Counted from the stretch's first letter, positions 45,021 to 54,675 are shown. The stretch is DNA of 64,000 nucleotides from Polaribacter sp. NJDZ03 (GCF_019263805.1 NZ_CP079195.1:933501-997500); one strand, 5' to 3'. The notes: generated by a model from the sequence alone, not told the origin. Made by a program: numbers and translations.

Positions 45021-47099
45021 ATGCGTTTAAAGTATTTTTCTTTTTTAATTATTTTTATGATAAGTCTTAGCAGCATTTCTCAAGAAATGCAAGAAGGTTT
45101 TACTTATTTAGAAACAGGTAAATACCAAGAAGCAGAAGTATTTTTTAAAGAAATATTAAAAGAATATCCTACAAATAAAACAGCAAGACTTTGTTACGGA
45201 AGAGCAATTGGTTTAAACGGAAAGGCAACTGCAGCGGTATCTCTTTTTACAAATCTTTTAAAAGATTTCCCTACCGATTTTGAAGTAAAACTTAATTATG
45301 CAGAATCATTACTTTGGAGTAAAAATTATCCTGATGCAAAAATCTATTATCAAACATTACTAAAAGAAAACAATAAAAGCTTTGCTGCTTTATTAGGTTA
45401 CGCAAATACGTTATCTAATTTAAAAGAATTTGAAGCTGCTTTACTTAATGTAGACAAAGCTTTAGAAGTACTCCCAGGAAACCCAAATGCACTGGTTTCT
45501 AAAAAATACATGAGGTTAGGATTGGCTAATAAAAAGGTAACGGATCAAAAATATAAAGAAGCAGAAACAATTTTAAAAGAAAATTTTACTTCTTTCAAAG
45601 ACGATAAAGAAACATTACTAAACCTTGCTAATTTGTATTTAATTTCTAATCAAATAGAAAAAGCAAAAAGCACCTATGAAATTATAGGTAAAAAACCAGA
45701 AGATAAACTAACCTCTTTAAACGGAATTTCTTTAGCGTATCACCTAGATACTGATGATAAAACGGCATTAATTGTAAGTAAAACAGCACTAAAAAGCATT
45801 GATAAAAACACCTCTGAAACCTTAAAAAATCAAACAATAGAAAGATATATTCAAGCATTAATTTGGAATAAAAAATATACACCTGCCGAAACTGAAATTG
45901 ATAAATTATTAGACAACAATAAAAAACCAAAAAACTGGATGCTTTCATTAAGAGCTACTCTTAATATTTATAAAAGTGATTTTAATAAAAGTATAGATGA
46001 TTATAATTTAATATTAAAAAAAGATAGTACTTCTTTTGATGGTAATCTAGGAAAAGCAAATGCTTTAAAAGCCTCTGGTTATTATAATAATGCATACAAG
46101 AGTGCAGAAAATACGTTATCTTTTTATGAAAACCAGAAAGATGCATCTAATTTTATAAAACAATTAGATTTAAGTTTTACCCCTTTTGTAGAAACAAAAT
46201 TTTCTTATTCTTATGATAACGGAAATAACGAAGCAAACGCATACGATGTAAAAGCTGAAATTCCGTTTTCTACAAAGTTTAAAATATTAGCGAACTATAA
46301 TTACAGAACTACTCTTAATAATCAAATTGACTCATTAAAAGCAACTACCAATAATTTATTGTTAGGTATTTCTTATCAATTATTAAATAACGTAACCTTA
46401 AAAGGTAGTTTTGGTGTTACTTCTTCTGATTCAGAATCTAAAAAGTACAATCAATTATTAACAGATATTTCCGTTAATATAAAACCATTTAAGCTTCAAA
46501 GTTTAGATTTAGGTTACAAAAGAGATGTTCAGAATTTTAATGCCGCTTTATTAAATGATGAAATTGTACAAAATAACCTTATTTTAAATTACAGTTTAAA
46601 TACAAATTTTAACCTCGGTTGGTTTACGCAGTATTATTATACATGGCAAAGTGATGATAATGCTAGAAACCTCTTATTTACGTCTCTTTACTATAATATA
46701 TTTGCAAAACCTTCTATAAAAGCAGGTCTTAATTATCAAAACATTTCTTTTAAAGAATCTAAAGAAAATTATTTTAGTCCTAGTAAATTTAATGCAGTAG
46801 AAATTTTTGTTGATCTTATAAAAGATGAAGCTGCAGCTAAAGAAAAAGAATGGTTTTATGGATTAACTGCAGCCACTGGTTTGCAATATATAGAAAATGA
46901 TGAAGCTCAAAGCACTTATAGAGTTCAAGCGAAATTAGGATATAAATTTTCTGACCGTGCATTAATAAATATCTATGGGTTACAAAGTAATATTGCTTCT
47001 GCTGCTGCATCTGCAACAACCACAGCTAGTTTTACGTATACTGAGTTTGGATTACGCTTTAAATGGATCTTCTTAAAAAAACCTTTATACAAAAAATAA
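45021..47099 (+). CDS. TPR plus outer-membrane beta-barrel protein (YaiO/exporter-like)
   Basis: Outer-membrane protein of 692 residues: signal peptide MRLKYFSFLIIFMISLSSIS, tetratricopeptide repeats over about 20-375 (EGFTYLETGKYQEAEVFFKE, NYAESLLWSKNYPDAKIYYQ), then a C-terminal barrel (about 385-692) with alternating strands and a YaiO-like finish (YTEFGLRFKWIFLKKPLYKK). TPR-barrel proteins such as PgaA, BcsC and PelB export exopolysaccharides. Sequence-level identity to those is not claimed. Its place next to flippase, GT4, GT-C and GH5 genes supports a role as outer-membrane export channel of this cluster. A terminator hairpin starts at its stop codon. Confidence 0.8.
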   Translation: MRLKYFSFLIIFMISLSSISQEMQEGFTYLETGKYQEAEVFFKEILKEYPTNKTARLCYGRAIGLNGKATAAVSLFTNLLKDFPTDFEVKLNYAESLLWSKNYPDAKIYYQTLLKENNKSFAALLGYANTLSNLKEFEAALLNVDKALEVLPGNPNALVSKKYMRLGLANKKVTDQKYKEAETILKENFTSFKDDKETLLNLANLYLISNQIEKAKSTYEIIGKKPEDKLTSLNGISLAYHLDTDDKTALIVSKTALKSIDKNTSETLKNQTIERYIQALIWNKKYTPAETEIDKLLDNNKKPKNWMLSLRATLNIYKSDFNKSIDDYNLILKKDSTSFDGNLGKANALKASGYYNNAYKSAENTLSFYENQKDASNFIKQLDLSFTPFVETKFSYSYDNGNNEANAYDVKAEIPFSTKFKILANYNYRTTLNNQIDSLKATTNNLLLGISYQLLNNVTLKGSFGVTSSDSESKKYNQLLTDISVNIKPFKLQSLDLGYKRDVQNFNAALLNDEIVQNNLILNYSLNTNFNLGWFTQYYYTWQSDDNARNLLFTSLYYNIFAKPSIKAGLNYQNISFKESKENYFSPSKFNAVEIFVDLIKDEAAAKEKEWFYGLTAATGLQYIENDEAQSTYRVQAKLGYKFSDRALINIYGLQSNIASAAASATTTASFTYTEFGLRFKWIFLKKPLYKK

Positions 47100-47123
47100 G
47101 GGCAAAAGATTTCTCTTTTGCCC
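47100..47123. terminator. Hairpin between convergent genes
   Basis: GGGCAAAAGA pairs perfectly with TCTTTTGCCC around a 4 nt loop, immediately after the stop of the TPR/barrel gene and 29 bp before the stop of the convergent gene. There is no long U-tract, so termination efficiency is uncertain. Confidence 0.6.
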
Positions 47124-47151
47124 AACAACATTCCTACTTTACATTGGGGGA

Positions 47152-48828
47152 CTAGTTGACGATAAAGGTTCCGGAATGTTGATTGTTTTTATCGTCAATC
47201 AGTCTGTACTTATAAACTCCTTTTTCTAACTGAGGAGCATTGTATTGTATTTTCTTTGAAGAAGAATTGGTATTAATTTTCTGAGCATCTACAATTCTAC
47301 CCATTAAATTATATACATTAATTTGAACATATTTAGCTACTTTAGGTAATTCTATTGTTGTAGAATTTGTAAAAGGATTTGGATAGTTTAATAATTTTTC
47401 ACTAATCTCTTCTGTAAAACTTTCCTCATTTAAATTATTGTTTAGAGTAAATGCTATCTTATTTATATCTAAACTAAAAGGCTTATAATATGTGTAATCA
47501 CCTATTACAGAAAACACTATTGTTTTAATACTTGAAACCGTAACCTTCTTCCCCGCATCATCTACAAAATCTAACAATGAAATGGTATATGTTTTCTCTG
47601 CTGAATTTGCCGGAACGGTATATCGTAATCTATGCTCCCATTCTCTATTTTCATTCGTCATAATAACGACTTCTACTGGTTCATTATTTTTAATATTGAA
47701 ATTTACAAAATTATACCCCTCAACACTTAAGCTTTCATTTCCTGGCAAAAGATGTCTAAATAAATTAATATTTCCTTTTACTTCTCCTATTACTTTTACG
47801 CTCCTATCTACTTCATAAATAGCATCATCTTCTTCTCTTTCAGATAAGTTTACTTCAAAATTAGAAACCGTTACATATTCTTTTAAGTAATCTAATCCCC
47901 ATGGACCATCTGCCACGTATAAAGCATCTTTTTGCTTAGAAGTAGTTGTTTCTAAATAAAAACCAATGTCAAATAAAACACCTGTTTCTATAGATAATAC
48001 TTCATTATAGTCTCCTGAAAGAGAAAAAACATTGGCAGCTTTAATATGTGTTGTTAATTCTGTTTCGGCAATATTACCAACAAAATTTACAGATTTTTCT
48101 TGAGTTCTATTTACTAAATTTAAGTTTAGAATGCCATTAACATAGTTACCAGATTTAACAAAAACATTTGGTAAAACACTTGCTTCTCTGGTGCTTTTTA
48201 ATCCATTTTTAGATGAATGTTGATCTATAATAAAATTTGCTGTCGATAAAATTTGAGAAAAAGAAGGTCCAAAAATTAAATAGTTATGATAATTACCTGT
48301 TGGATATTGGTCTACATTCCAAAAACTAAATAATTCATTTTGTTTTGTATCAACTCTAACGGAAAAACGTAATGTATATGTAATTTGACCAGAAACACTA
48401 CTTATTGTAGCTTTAATTACTTGATGTTCTTTTACAAGAATAGTACTAATACTATCTAAACGATCAGTATTTAAGCGATCATAAATAATTTTAGAATGAT
48501 CATAAACAACACCGTCTGATTTAGTTGCTATAATAGAAGAAACTTTATTTTTACCCTGATAATAACTTACGGAAAAAGTCTCTTTAAGATTAGAATTTTC
48601 AGAGAGCTCTTTCGGTTCAAAAACAAATGCCGTTTCGGTATGATTAATTCCTGTTTCTGGTAAATAATCTATTAAAGAATTTTTTATATTACTTTTAGAT
48701 AATTGATTCTTATTAAACCTTACAACTTCTACAGCACCAAATCTATTGGCTTTTTTTGTTTGAGCATTTAAGTTTATTGCTACTATAAAAGTAGAGATCA
48801 GCAATAATATTTTTATGATATATTTCAT
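47152..48828 (-). CDS. Hypothetical secreted protein with T9SS type A sorting domain
   Basis: Protein of 558 residues: signal peptide MKYIIKILLLISTFIVAINL ending NAQ (ATG 48828, preferred over one three codons upstream), a long beta-rich body without recognised catalytic motif, and a C-terminal sorting tail (NYPNPFTNSTTIELPKVAKY, VYNLMGRIVDAQ, GVYKYRLIDD) for export and surface attachment by type IX secretion. The body has segments such as YADGPWGLDYLKEYV-type aromatic clusters and RLRYTVPANSAEKTYTISLL, compatible with jelly-roll folds that bind or cleave glycans. It lies between the exopolysaccharide genes and the NO-signalling operon. Function unknown. Confidence 0.72.
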   Translation of the reverse strand: MKYIIKILLLISTFIVAINLNAQTKKANRFGAVEVVRFNKNQLSKSNIKNSLIDYLPETGINHTETAFVFEPKELSENSNLKETFSVSYYQGKNKVSSIIATKSDGVVYDHSKIIYDRLNTDRLDSISTILVKEHQVIKATISSVSGQITYTLRFSVRVDTKQNELFSFWNVDQYPTGNYHNYLIFGPSFSQILSTANFIIDQHSSKNGLKSTREASVLPNVFVKSGNYVNGILNLNLVNRTQEKSVNFVGNIAETELTTHIKAANVFSLSGDYNEVLSIETGVLFDIGFYLETTTSKQKDALYVADGPWGLDYLKEYVTVSNFEVNLSEREEDDAIYEVDRSVKVIGEVKGNINLFRHLLPGNESLSVEGYNFVNFNIKNNEPVEVVIMTNENREWEHRLRYTVPANSAEKTYTISLLDFVDDAGKKVTVSSIKTIVFSVIGDYTYYKPFSLDINKIAFTLNNNLNEESFTEEISEKLLNYPNPFTNSTTIELPKVAKYVQINVYNLMGRIVDAQKINTNSSSKKIQYNAPQLEKGVYKYRLIDDKNNQHSGTFIVN

Positions 48829-48926
48829 ATACCACAAAAGTAAGAACTAATTAAAGTGTAATTTTCGAATTTTAGTTACTTATACTTTAACTGTCGATGA
48901 GCTGTAAGATTTCATTAGATAAAGAA

Positions 48927-49637
48927 TTAAAGTAAATCTAACCTTTTCATTAATTCTGGTCGTTTAGACCTACTAACGGGAATAACATCTTTCTTTATAA
49001 GTACACTATTATCTTCAATATCTATAATTTTTTTGATATTGATAATGTAAGAACGATGTATTTTAAGGAATAAAGAGTCTGGTAATTTTTCTTCAATTTT
49101 TTTAAGTGTAGAATGCACTATATAATCTTTACTTTCTGTTTTTATTTTAATATAATCTCCTTTAGCTTCTATTAAATAAATACTTGGTAAATCTATTTTT
49201 ATCAATCTACGATCTATGTTTACATAAAAATCGTTTTCAATATCTATGGGTTTAGCACTTTCGTTCTTTACCTCATTTGTAGTAATATTTTTCCTTTCTG
49301 CTTTTTCAATTGCTTTTTTAAAACGAGGTAATTCTACTGGCTTCAATAAATAATCTACAATAAAATCGTACTCGAAAGCTTCAATAGCAAATTTAGGATC
49401 TGAAGTTGTTAAAATAATTTTTGGTGGATTTTTTAAACTTCTAATAAAATCTAAACCACTAAAATTAGGCATATGAATGTCTAAAAAAATTAAGTCTACT
49501 TTATTTTCATTTAAATATTTTATTGCTTCAATGGCACTAGGAAACTCTTCTAAAAGATTTAAAGAATCTATTTCATTGCATAGAGTTTTAATTATAACCC
49601 TTGCCATTTTTTCATCATCAATAATAATACAATTCAT
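48927..49637 (-). CDS. LytTR-family response regulator of the NO-sensor operon
   Basis: DNA-binding response regulator of 236 residues. The receiver domain has IIIDDEKMAR, phosphoacceptor Asp53 (LIFLDIHMPNFSG) and YLLKPVELP. The LytTR domain spans about 137-236 (YLIEAKGDYIKIKTESKDYI, then FLKIHRSYIINI and VIPVSRSKR). It is the last gene of a seven-gene unit, 5 bp after the Hpt gene, and so the likely transcriptional output of the relay. Candidate targets are the neighbouring surface/exopolysaccharide genes, though I found no matching direct repeats near them. Confidence 0.92.
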   Translation of the reverse strand: MNCIIIDDEKMARVIIKTLCNEIDSLNLLEEFPSAIEAIKYLNENKVDLIFLDIHMPNFSGLDFIRSLKNPPKIILTTSDPKFAIEAFEYDFIVDYLLKPVELPRFKKAIEKAERKNITTNEVKNESAKPIDIENDFYVNIDRRLIKIDLPSIYLIEAKGDYIKIKTESKDYIVHSTLKKIEEKLPDSLFLKIHRSYIINIKKIIDIEDNSVLIKKDVIPVSRSKRPELMKRLDLL

Positions 49638-49642
49638 AAAAC

Positions 49643-49960
49643 TTATATAGTTTCTATATACGCTGTAATTGCTTTTAATATCTTATCAAAATCTTCTTGC
49701 TTCTCTAAACTTAGCTCTCGAAGATTATGTTCAAACTCATTAGCAATTTCATAGCTCTTTTCGAGACCTAAAATACTAATTTTATGTTTAAGTTTATGAA
49801 CATTTTCTTCAATTTTTTTAAACTCTTTATTTTCTAAGCTATTATAGTAATCTTTCTTCTCTTCTGGAAACTCTGTTTTTATAACTGCTAGTAACTCTGC
49901 TTTTATAGATTCGTCTCCTCTTGCTAGTTGTTCTATATACTCTAAGTTTGGTTGTTCCAT
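49643..49960 (-). CDS. Histidine phosphotransfer (Hpt) domain protein
   Basis: Stand-alone Hpt protein of 105 residues, predicted all-helical. The phosphotransfer motif is VHKLKHKISILGL with His55 as the phosphate carrier. It sits 2 bp after the kinase gene and 5 bp before the LytTR regulator gene, the order expected for a multi-step relay: kinase, (receiver), Hpt, final regulator. The free receiver at 54676 and the receiver of the GT2 fusion at 35129 are possible intermediate or terminal partners. Confidence 0.85.
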   Translation of the reverse strand: MEQPNLEYIEQLARGDESIKAELLAVIKTEFPEEKKDYYNSLENKEFKKIEENVHKLKHKISILGLEKSYEIANEFEHNLRELSLEKQEDFDKILKAITAYIETI

Positions 49961-49962
49961 GT

Positions 49963-51006
49963 TTATTTTTTTATGCTAAAATAAAAAGTAGAACCAACTT
50001 TTGGCTCAGATTCTAAATAAATTTTACCACTATACGCTTCTACAATTTTTTTTACTATAGATAAACCTATTCCAGTTGACTTATAATCATCTTCTAATTT
50101 CTGAAATGCGATAAAAATTTTATCAAAATATTTTTTTTCTATTCCTTTACCGTTGTCTTTTATATAAAATTGCCAAGCTTCCTTTTCTTCTTTAAACCCA
50201 ATCTCAACAATAACTTCCTTTTTATCATTAAACTTAATGGCATTGTCTATTAAATGTTTAAACAATTGTTCTAGTCTAAATTTATCTCCCTTTACTTTTG
50301 GTAATTTTTCAGGAATAATAAAGCTTACATTTTCTGCTTTTTCCTTATCATCTAAAATATTTTGCACTAAAGAATCTAAATCGATATCATAAAGGTCTTT
50401 TTCATTTTTACCTATTGTAGAATATTGTAAGATACCTTTTACTAAAGTATCCATCTTTTCTACATTTTCTCTTATCAATTGTAAATTTTCTGTACCAGTA
50501 GTATCTAAAACACCAGAATAATCTTCTATAACCCAAGCTGTTAATGCTTCTATACTTTGTAGAGGAGATTTTAAATCATGAGAAACCATATGTGCATAAT
50601 CATTTAACTCTTGATTCTGTCGCTCTAAGTTTCTTAAAAGTTTATCTTTTTGTTGATTAATTTTAATAATTTCATTGGTTTGATTGTCTATAAAATCTAC
50701 CAATTTTAAAGAATCCATACTTTCTTTAGGTCGGTTTGTTGTTAGATCATAAACCTGTAATTTGTCTATTACACTTTCTAACTTTGAGATTACTTTTTTC
50801 TGAGAATTAGACTCTTCTCTTAATTGTTCATTAGCATTAAATAGTTCTTCTGAACTAATTTTTGTTGCTCTCTGTAGCATTAAAAATTGTTCATCAGAAG
50901 TATGGTAAGATCGATCTATAACCTCTAAGAATTTATCTAATTCGACATTAGATTGTAATTCTTTAGAGAGAAACTTTCTTATTTGTCTTTTTAATAAAGA
51001 ATTCAT
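49963..51006 (-). CDS. Soluble histidine kinase paired with the FIST protein
   Basis: Cytoplasmic kinase of 347 residues with no membrane segment and no PAS/GAF sensor. A helical N-terminus (1-135, with a coiled coil near 55-135) leads to HisKA with His143 in YAHMVSHDLKSPLQSIEAL and an HATPase domain (NAIKFNDKKEVIVEI, DNGKGIEKKYFDKIF, STGIGLSIVKKIVEAY). Lacking its own sensor, it should be driven by a partner; its ATG overlaps the stop of the FIST gene by 1 base. Family knowledge: FIST-domain NosP proteins regulate co-encoded kinases in response to nitric oxide. Confidence 0.88.
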   Translation of the reverse strand: MNSLLKRQIRKFLSKELQSNVELDKFLEVIDRSYHTSDEQFLMLQRATKISSEELFNANEQLREESNSQKKVISKLESVIDKLQVYDLTTNRPKESMDSLKLVDFIDNQTNEIIKINQQKDKLLRNLERQNQELNDYAHMVSHDLKSPLQSIEALTAWVIEDYSGVLDTTGTENLQLIRENVEKMDTLVKGILQYSTIGKNEKDLYDIDLDSLVQNILDDKEKAENVSFIIPEKLPKVKGDKFRLEQLFKHLIDNAIKFNDKKEVIVEIGFKEEKEAWQFYIKDNGKGIEKKYFDKIFIAFQKLEDDYKSTGIGLSIVKKIVEAYSGKIYLESEPKVGSTFYFSIKK

Positions 51007-52151
51007 TATTCGCTAATTAGAGTAACCGTCATGGTTTGGTTATGTAATTGGCAGCTACTTTCTCCAATAAATGGTGCAATTTCTCCATAAGAATATAGCC
51101 CTGTAATCGTTGTAGAATCACCAACAACTTCCATTACCTCTTCTACTTCTTCTTCTACTCTTTGGTCTAAAACCAATTTTCTACCAATACAACTTACTAA
51201 AATTGCTAATTCTGGTTTCTTCTTTCTAAACTCTAAAGCACTTACAGCCGCTTTTTCTGCTGCATTTACAATGTTATCTACATTAGTCATCATTAGTTGT
51301 ACTTTAGAATCCTCAAAAATATCTCCAGCTAAAATCACAGATTTCTGCTCTTCATCAATATTTAAGATTGTTCTAACAATTGTATTGTTACCATCTTCAG
51401 ACTTTACATTTAAAGGATATAACAATGCTGCACCAGGTAATTCTTTAGATTTTTCTCCTAAATATTTCTTATACAAATCTAAAGCGGGTAAATTATCTAA
51501 TTCATATAAAACATTTCCTTTAGATTTAGTTACCACTCTTTCTGGTCCAAAAGGAGTCCAACCACCATTAATAGAAAAAGTAACTTCTAACGTTTCTCCA
51601 TACAAACCAATAGCCACCATTTCTCCTGGTTTAGGGTTTTCATTATAAGAAGAAATTGTTTTTTCAAATCGTGCATCATCTCCACACAAAGCACCTGTAA
51701 TTAACAAGTTATTTTCTGTAGCAGCATTCATTCCTTTTGTTAATTGGCTTCCGTTTATAAAACTTCCTTCAGAGAGTACAAAAACATGCTTTAATCCCTC
51801 TTTTGGTAATTGACTTATTAATTCTTTACCAACGGCAAAGCTATCTATTTTAGCTTCTAAATCTTCATTTAAAATATTTGCAGTCTTAATTATAAAACTA
51901 CTTTTCTCAAATTCTATTGCTGTAATAGTTATACTTTCGTCATCAATAGATTCTGATGAAATATCTCCACAAGCAGAACCAAAAACAATATGACCGTCTT
52001 TAAATATGGTTCTAATTTCATCAAAAATAGTTTCATCTTCTAATAGAAACCTATTTCCAAAAACCAATACCAACGGTGCTTTTAAATTTATGTTCTCAGA
52101 TAAGTATTTCCAATCAGAATTTTTATGTTTTTTAAGTTGTACTGTTTTCAT
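51006..52151 (-). CDS. FIST-domain sensor protein (NosP-like candidate nitric oxide sensor)
   Basis: Cytoplasmic protein of 381 residues with both FIST modules. FIST_N (about 25-205) includes PLVLVFGNRFLLEDETIFDE, VFGSACGDISSES and FVLSEGSFINGSQLTKGM. FIST_C (about 215-365) includes NGGWTPFGPERVVTKSKGNV, LDLYKKYLG and TGLYSYGEIAPF. Some FIST proteins (NosP) bind heme and sense NO, and they are coded beside histidine kinases as here; others bind different small ligands. The heme ligand is not identifiable by eye. Its start lies 20 bases inside the end of the PAS-kinase gene, so translation is coupled. Confidence 0.85.
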   Translation of the reverse strand: MKTVQLKKHKNSDWKYLSENINLKAPLVLVFGNRFLLEDETIFDEIRTIFKDGHIVFGSACGDISSESIDDESITITAIEFEKSSFIIKTANILNEDLEAKIDSFAVGKELISQLPKEGLKHVFVLSEGSFINGSQLTKGMNAATENNLLITGALCGDDARFEKTISSYNENPKPGEMVAIGLYGETLEVTFSINGGWTPFGPERVVTKSKGNVLYELDNLPALDLYKKYLGEKSKELPGAALLYPLNVKSEDGNNTIVRTILNIDEEQKSVILAGDIFEDSKVQLMMTNVDNIVNAAEKAAVSALEFRKKKPELAILVSCIGRKLVLDQRVEEEVEEVMEVVGDSTTITGLYSYGEIAPFIGESSCQLHNQTMTVTLISE

Positions 52152-54135
52152 TTAATTCTTTTTTTATGGTGAAGTAAAAAGTAGTTCCTTTATTGGGTTC
52201 ACTTTCTAACCAAATTTTGCCTTCATGTAAAGCAATTATTTTCTTTACAATTGATAATCCTATTCCTGTAGAATCTTCTCTTTTATTTAAAGAAGTAAAA
52301 ACTTCAAAAATTTTGTCGTGATATTTTTTTTCAATACCAATACCATTATCTCTTATAGAAAACTGATGAAATGGTTCTTTATCTTCATAGTTTATCTCTA
52401 CAATTCCTACTTCTTTATCACAAAATTTAATAGCATTACTTATAAAATTTTGAAATAATTGTTGAAACTTCGTTTTATCTCCTTTTATAATAGGTAGGTT
52501 TTTAAGAACGTTTACAGAGATGTTTTCTGGAATAAATAAGATCTTTTTTAAATCACATAATGTATTATTTAAATCTACATCTTCATCTTCTTGTGTACTA
52601 GAACCGGCACTCGAGTACTCTAAAACATCAGAAATTAGTTTTTCCATAGTTTCTAATGTCGTTTCTACTAGTCCAAAGTTTTGCAACGTCATTTCATCAA
52701 ACTTCCCTTCATTGTCTGCTTTAATCCAAGAAACTAATGCGTCTATACTTCTAAGCGGAGATTTTAAATCATGAGAAACAATATGTGCATACTCGTGCAA
52801 ATGTTCGTTACTTTTTTCTAATTCTTTTAAAATTTGCTCTTTTTGTAATTCTAATTTTTTAAAATTTGTAATGTCTAAATTTAGGGCAATAGAGCCTATG
52901 TTTTCTCCATGCAAATTATAATTTGGTGCTGCACTTACAAGCCAGTACTTAATATCACCTTTTTTATTTTTTGTCTTAAATTCATAAGAAGTAGATTCTC
53001 CTTTAAGGCGTTTAACTTTTTGATCTTTTATAATATTAGACCCCGAGTTAAATGTAAAAATATCACCTCCTACTTTACCTATTAATTCTTCTTTAGCATA
53101 GCCAGACATTTCTAAAAAACTTTGGTTTACCATAGAAATTTTGTCTTCTATATTAATCTCTACCAACCCTAGGTTCATATTGGCTATAATATTGCTATAC
53201 TTTTCTTTTTCTACTTCTAAACTTATATTATATTTTTTTTCTAAAGTAATGTCTCTAAAAGTCCACAAATAGCCTTTTATTTTTCCTCCAATAAATATAG
53301 GAATATAATTTCTTTCTAGAATTATACCATCTACCATTTCTAGTTGTTCTCCAAAAATAGGTTCTCTTTTTGCTACTATTTCATCCATCCTTTCAACAAA
53401 AGACGATGATTCTTTAAATAATACTTTATTTTGTTCTGATGCCATTTTACAATCCATCCCCAATAAATCTTGAGGTGATGCATCTACTTTAAATAACTCG
53501 CAAAACTTTGTGTTCGACAATACTATTTTTCGATTTTCATCTTCTAAAATAATACCACTGTTTAGATTTAATACTAGTGCTGCTAATCTATTTTCTGACT
53601 CTATTAATAAATCTTCTGCTACTTTATCTTTTGTTATATCTCTTATAATACCTTGCGCAGCTATTGCTTTATTATTTTTATCATAAATAACAGTTGCATT
53701 TATTTGAATCCATTTTACTTCTTTGCTTTTACTGTAAACTCTTGCAGTATAAGCGTTAAAAAAACCTTTTTCGTATAATTCTTTAAAAGAATTAGAGGTA
53801 TATTCTATATCTTCTTCATAAATAATTTCAGTAACATTAAAGGTTTCCTTTTCTATATCATACCCAAAAAGATCCTTTGCAACTTCATTCATTTTTAAAA
53901 CATTACCAAACAAATCCATAACTAAATATGCATCATTAATGTTATCAAAAACTCCTTTTAAAGTGCTAGATTTCTCTTCTAAAAGTTCATTTAGCTTTAA
54001 GTTAGAACCTTTTAATTTTTCTGTAAGGTCATATAATTCTCTAGACTTATCTTCAAGAATTTTTTCTGCTGCTTTTCTAGCAGCTTTTTCACGCTTTACT
54101 GCTCGTTGTAGTATTTCTATTTGATTTTGACTCAT
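52132..54135 (-). CDS. Soluble PAS-domain histidine kinase paired with H-NOX
   Basis: Kinase of 667 residues, no membrane segment. N-terminal coiled coil (about 15-60); PAS domains at about 57-168, 180-298 and 312-424 (GVFDNINDAYLVMDLFGNVL; NLGLVEINIEDKISMVNQSF); HisKA with His455 in YAHIVSHDLKSPLRSIDAL; HATPase (NAIKFCDKEVGIVEI, DNGIGIEKKYHDKIFEVFTS, STGIGLSIVKKI). Its catalytic half is close in motif wording to the kinase at 49963, suggesting that both feed the same Hpt. Its start shares one base with the stop of the H-NOX gene and its end overlaps the FIST gene. Confidence 0.92.
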   Translation of the reverse strand: MSQNQIEILQRAVKREKAARKAAEKILEDKSRELYDLTEKLKGSNLKLNELLEEKSSTLKGVFDNINDAYLVMDLFGNVLKMNEVAKDLFGYDIEKETFNVTEIIYEEDIEYTSNSFKELYEKGFFNAYTARVYSKSKEVKWIQINATVIYDKNNKAIAAQGIIRDITKDKVAEDLLIESENRLAALVLNLNSGIILEDENRKIVLSNTKFCELFKVDASPQDLLGMDCKMASEQNKVLFKESSSFVERMDEIVAKREPIFGEQLEMVDGIILERNYIPIFIGGKIKGYLWTFRDITLEKKYNISLEVEKEKYSNIIANMNLGLVEINIEDKISMVNQSFLEMSGYAKEELIGKVGGDIFTFNSGSNIIKDQKVKRLKGESTSYEFKTKNKKGDIKYWLVSAAPNYNLHGENIGSIALNLDITNFKKLELQKEQILKELEKSNEHLHEYAHIVSHDLKSPLRSIDALVSWIKADNEGKFDEMTLQNFGLVETTLETMEKLISDVLEYSSAGSSTQEDEDVDLNNTLCDLKKILFIPENISVNVLKNLPIIKGDKTKFQQLFQNFISNAIKFCDKEVGIVEINYEDKEPFHQFSIRDNGIGIEKKYHDKIFEVFTSLNKREDSTGIGLSIVKKIIALHEGKIWLESEPNKGTTFYFTIKKELNENSTT

Positions 54136-54674
54136 TATTTTTTATTAACAATAAACCTTACCTCTGTACCATCTTCTTTAATTTTTTCTAAAACTATAGA
54201 GGCTTCTGTATTAAAGTGCTCAAAAGTTTTATTCATTAATCCTAATCCAAAATGGTGCATTGCTCTACTAGATTTGTACACCATTGTTAAAGAGTTTTCT
54301 GTTTTTTGTTCTACTATAAAAGTTGGTAGTTCTGCTTCTGGATAGATTTTTTGAACCTCCACATGTATATGGTTTTCAATGGAAGCTAACATTTCTATGG
54401 GGTCATTATAGGTTGCTAAAAGACCTGGATAGCTTCTTTCTATCATTCCAAAAAAGTGTTCTGCATATACTAATAGCAAATCATCTGTAGAAATACCTGT
54501 GTTATCACTAAGGTTTGTAACTAATTGTAACATCTCAGAAAAGCTATAAGTACCAACAGAAGTATAAATTCCTTCTGAAGCTAATTCTGACTGATAAATA
54601 ATTTTATCTACCATTTCTAACCCAAACTTTTCTTCAACTAAATCTAAAAACTCAGTAAAAACTATTCCTTTCAT
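54135..54674 (-). CDS. H-NOX heme nitric oxide sensor
   Basis: Soluble heme protein of 179 residues, full family length. Key positions: proximal heme ligand His104 in NHIHVEVQKIYPEAELP (seven before Tyr111, as in guanylate cyclase beta1), Pro117, and the heme-propionate motif YxSxR at Tyr133-Ser135-Arg137. At the position of the distal Tyr of oxygen-binding H-NOX proteins (five after the Arg) there is Phe142, so selective NO binding is predicted. It overlaps the PAS-kinase gene by one base; H-NOX proteins typically control the kinase encoded beside them. No GGDEF or methyl-accepting domain is attached. Confidence 0.93.
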   Translation of the reverse strand: MKGIVFTEFLDLVEEKFGLEMVDKIIYQSELASEGIYTSVGTYSFSEMLQLVTNLSDNTGISTDDLLLVYAEHFFGMIERSYPGLLATYNDPIEMLASIENHIHVEVQKIYPEAELPTFIVEQKTENSLTMVYKSSRAMHHFGLGLMNKTFEHFNTEASIVLEKIKEDGTEVRFIVNKK

Positions 54675-54675
54675 A

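Noticed and set aside
42306..47099. Identification as a Pel or Pga/cellulose operon
   Set aside because: GT4, flippase and TPR/barrel genes recall Pel, but no PelA, PelD, PelE-type or synthase (GT2 polymerase with PilZ) gene is present and the flippase looks Wzx-like, so only a general exopolysaccharide role is claimed.
48835..48842. TAnnTTTG box directly before the T9SS protein gene
   Set aside because: An exact match on the minus strand, but only 6 bp from the ATG and without a -33 box; a leaderless transcript is possible but chance occurrence in AT-rich DNA is as likely.
51271..51648. Long open frame antisense to the FIST gene
   Set aside because: Shadow of a well-supported gene; Ser/Leu-rich composition from reverse reading of AT-rich coding DNA. 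The same applies to antisense frames at 2196-2405, 4662-5033 and 58460-58663.
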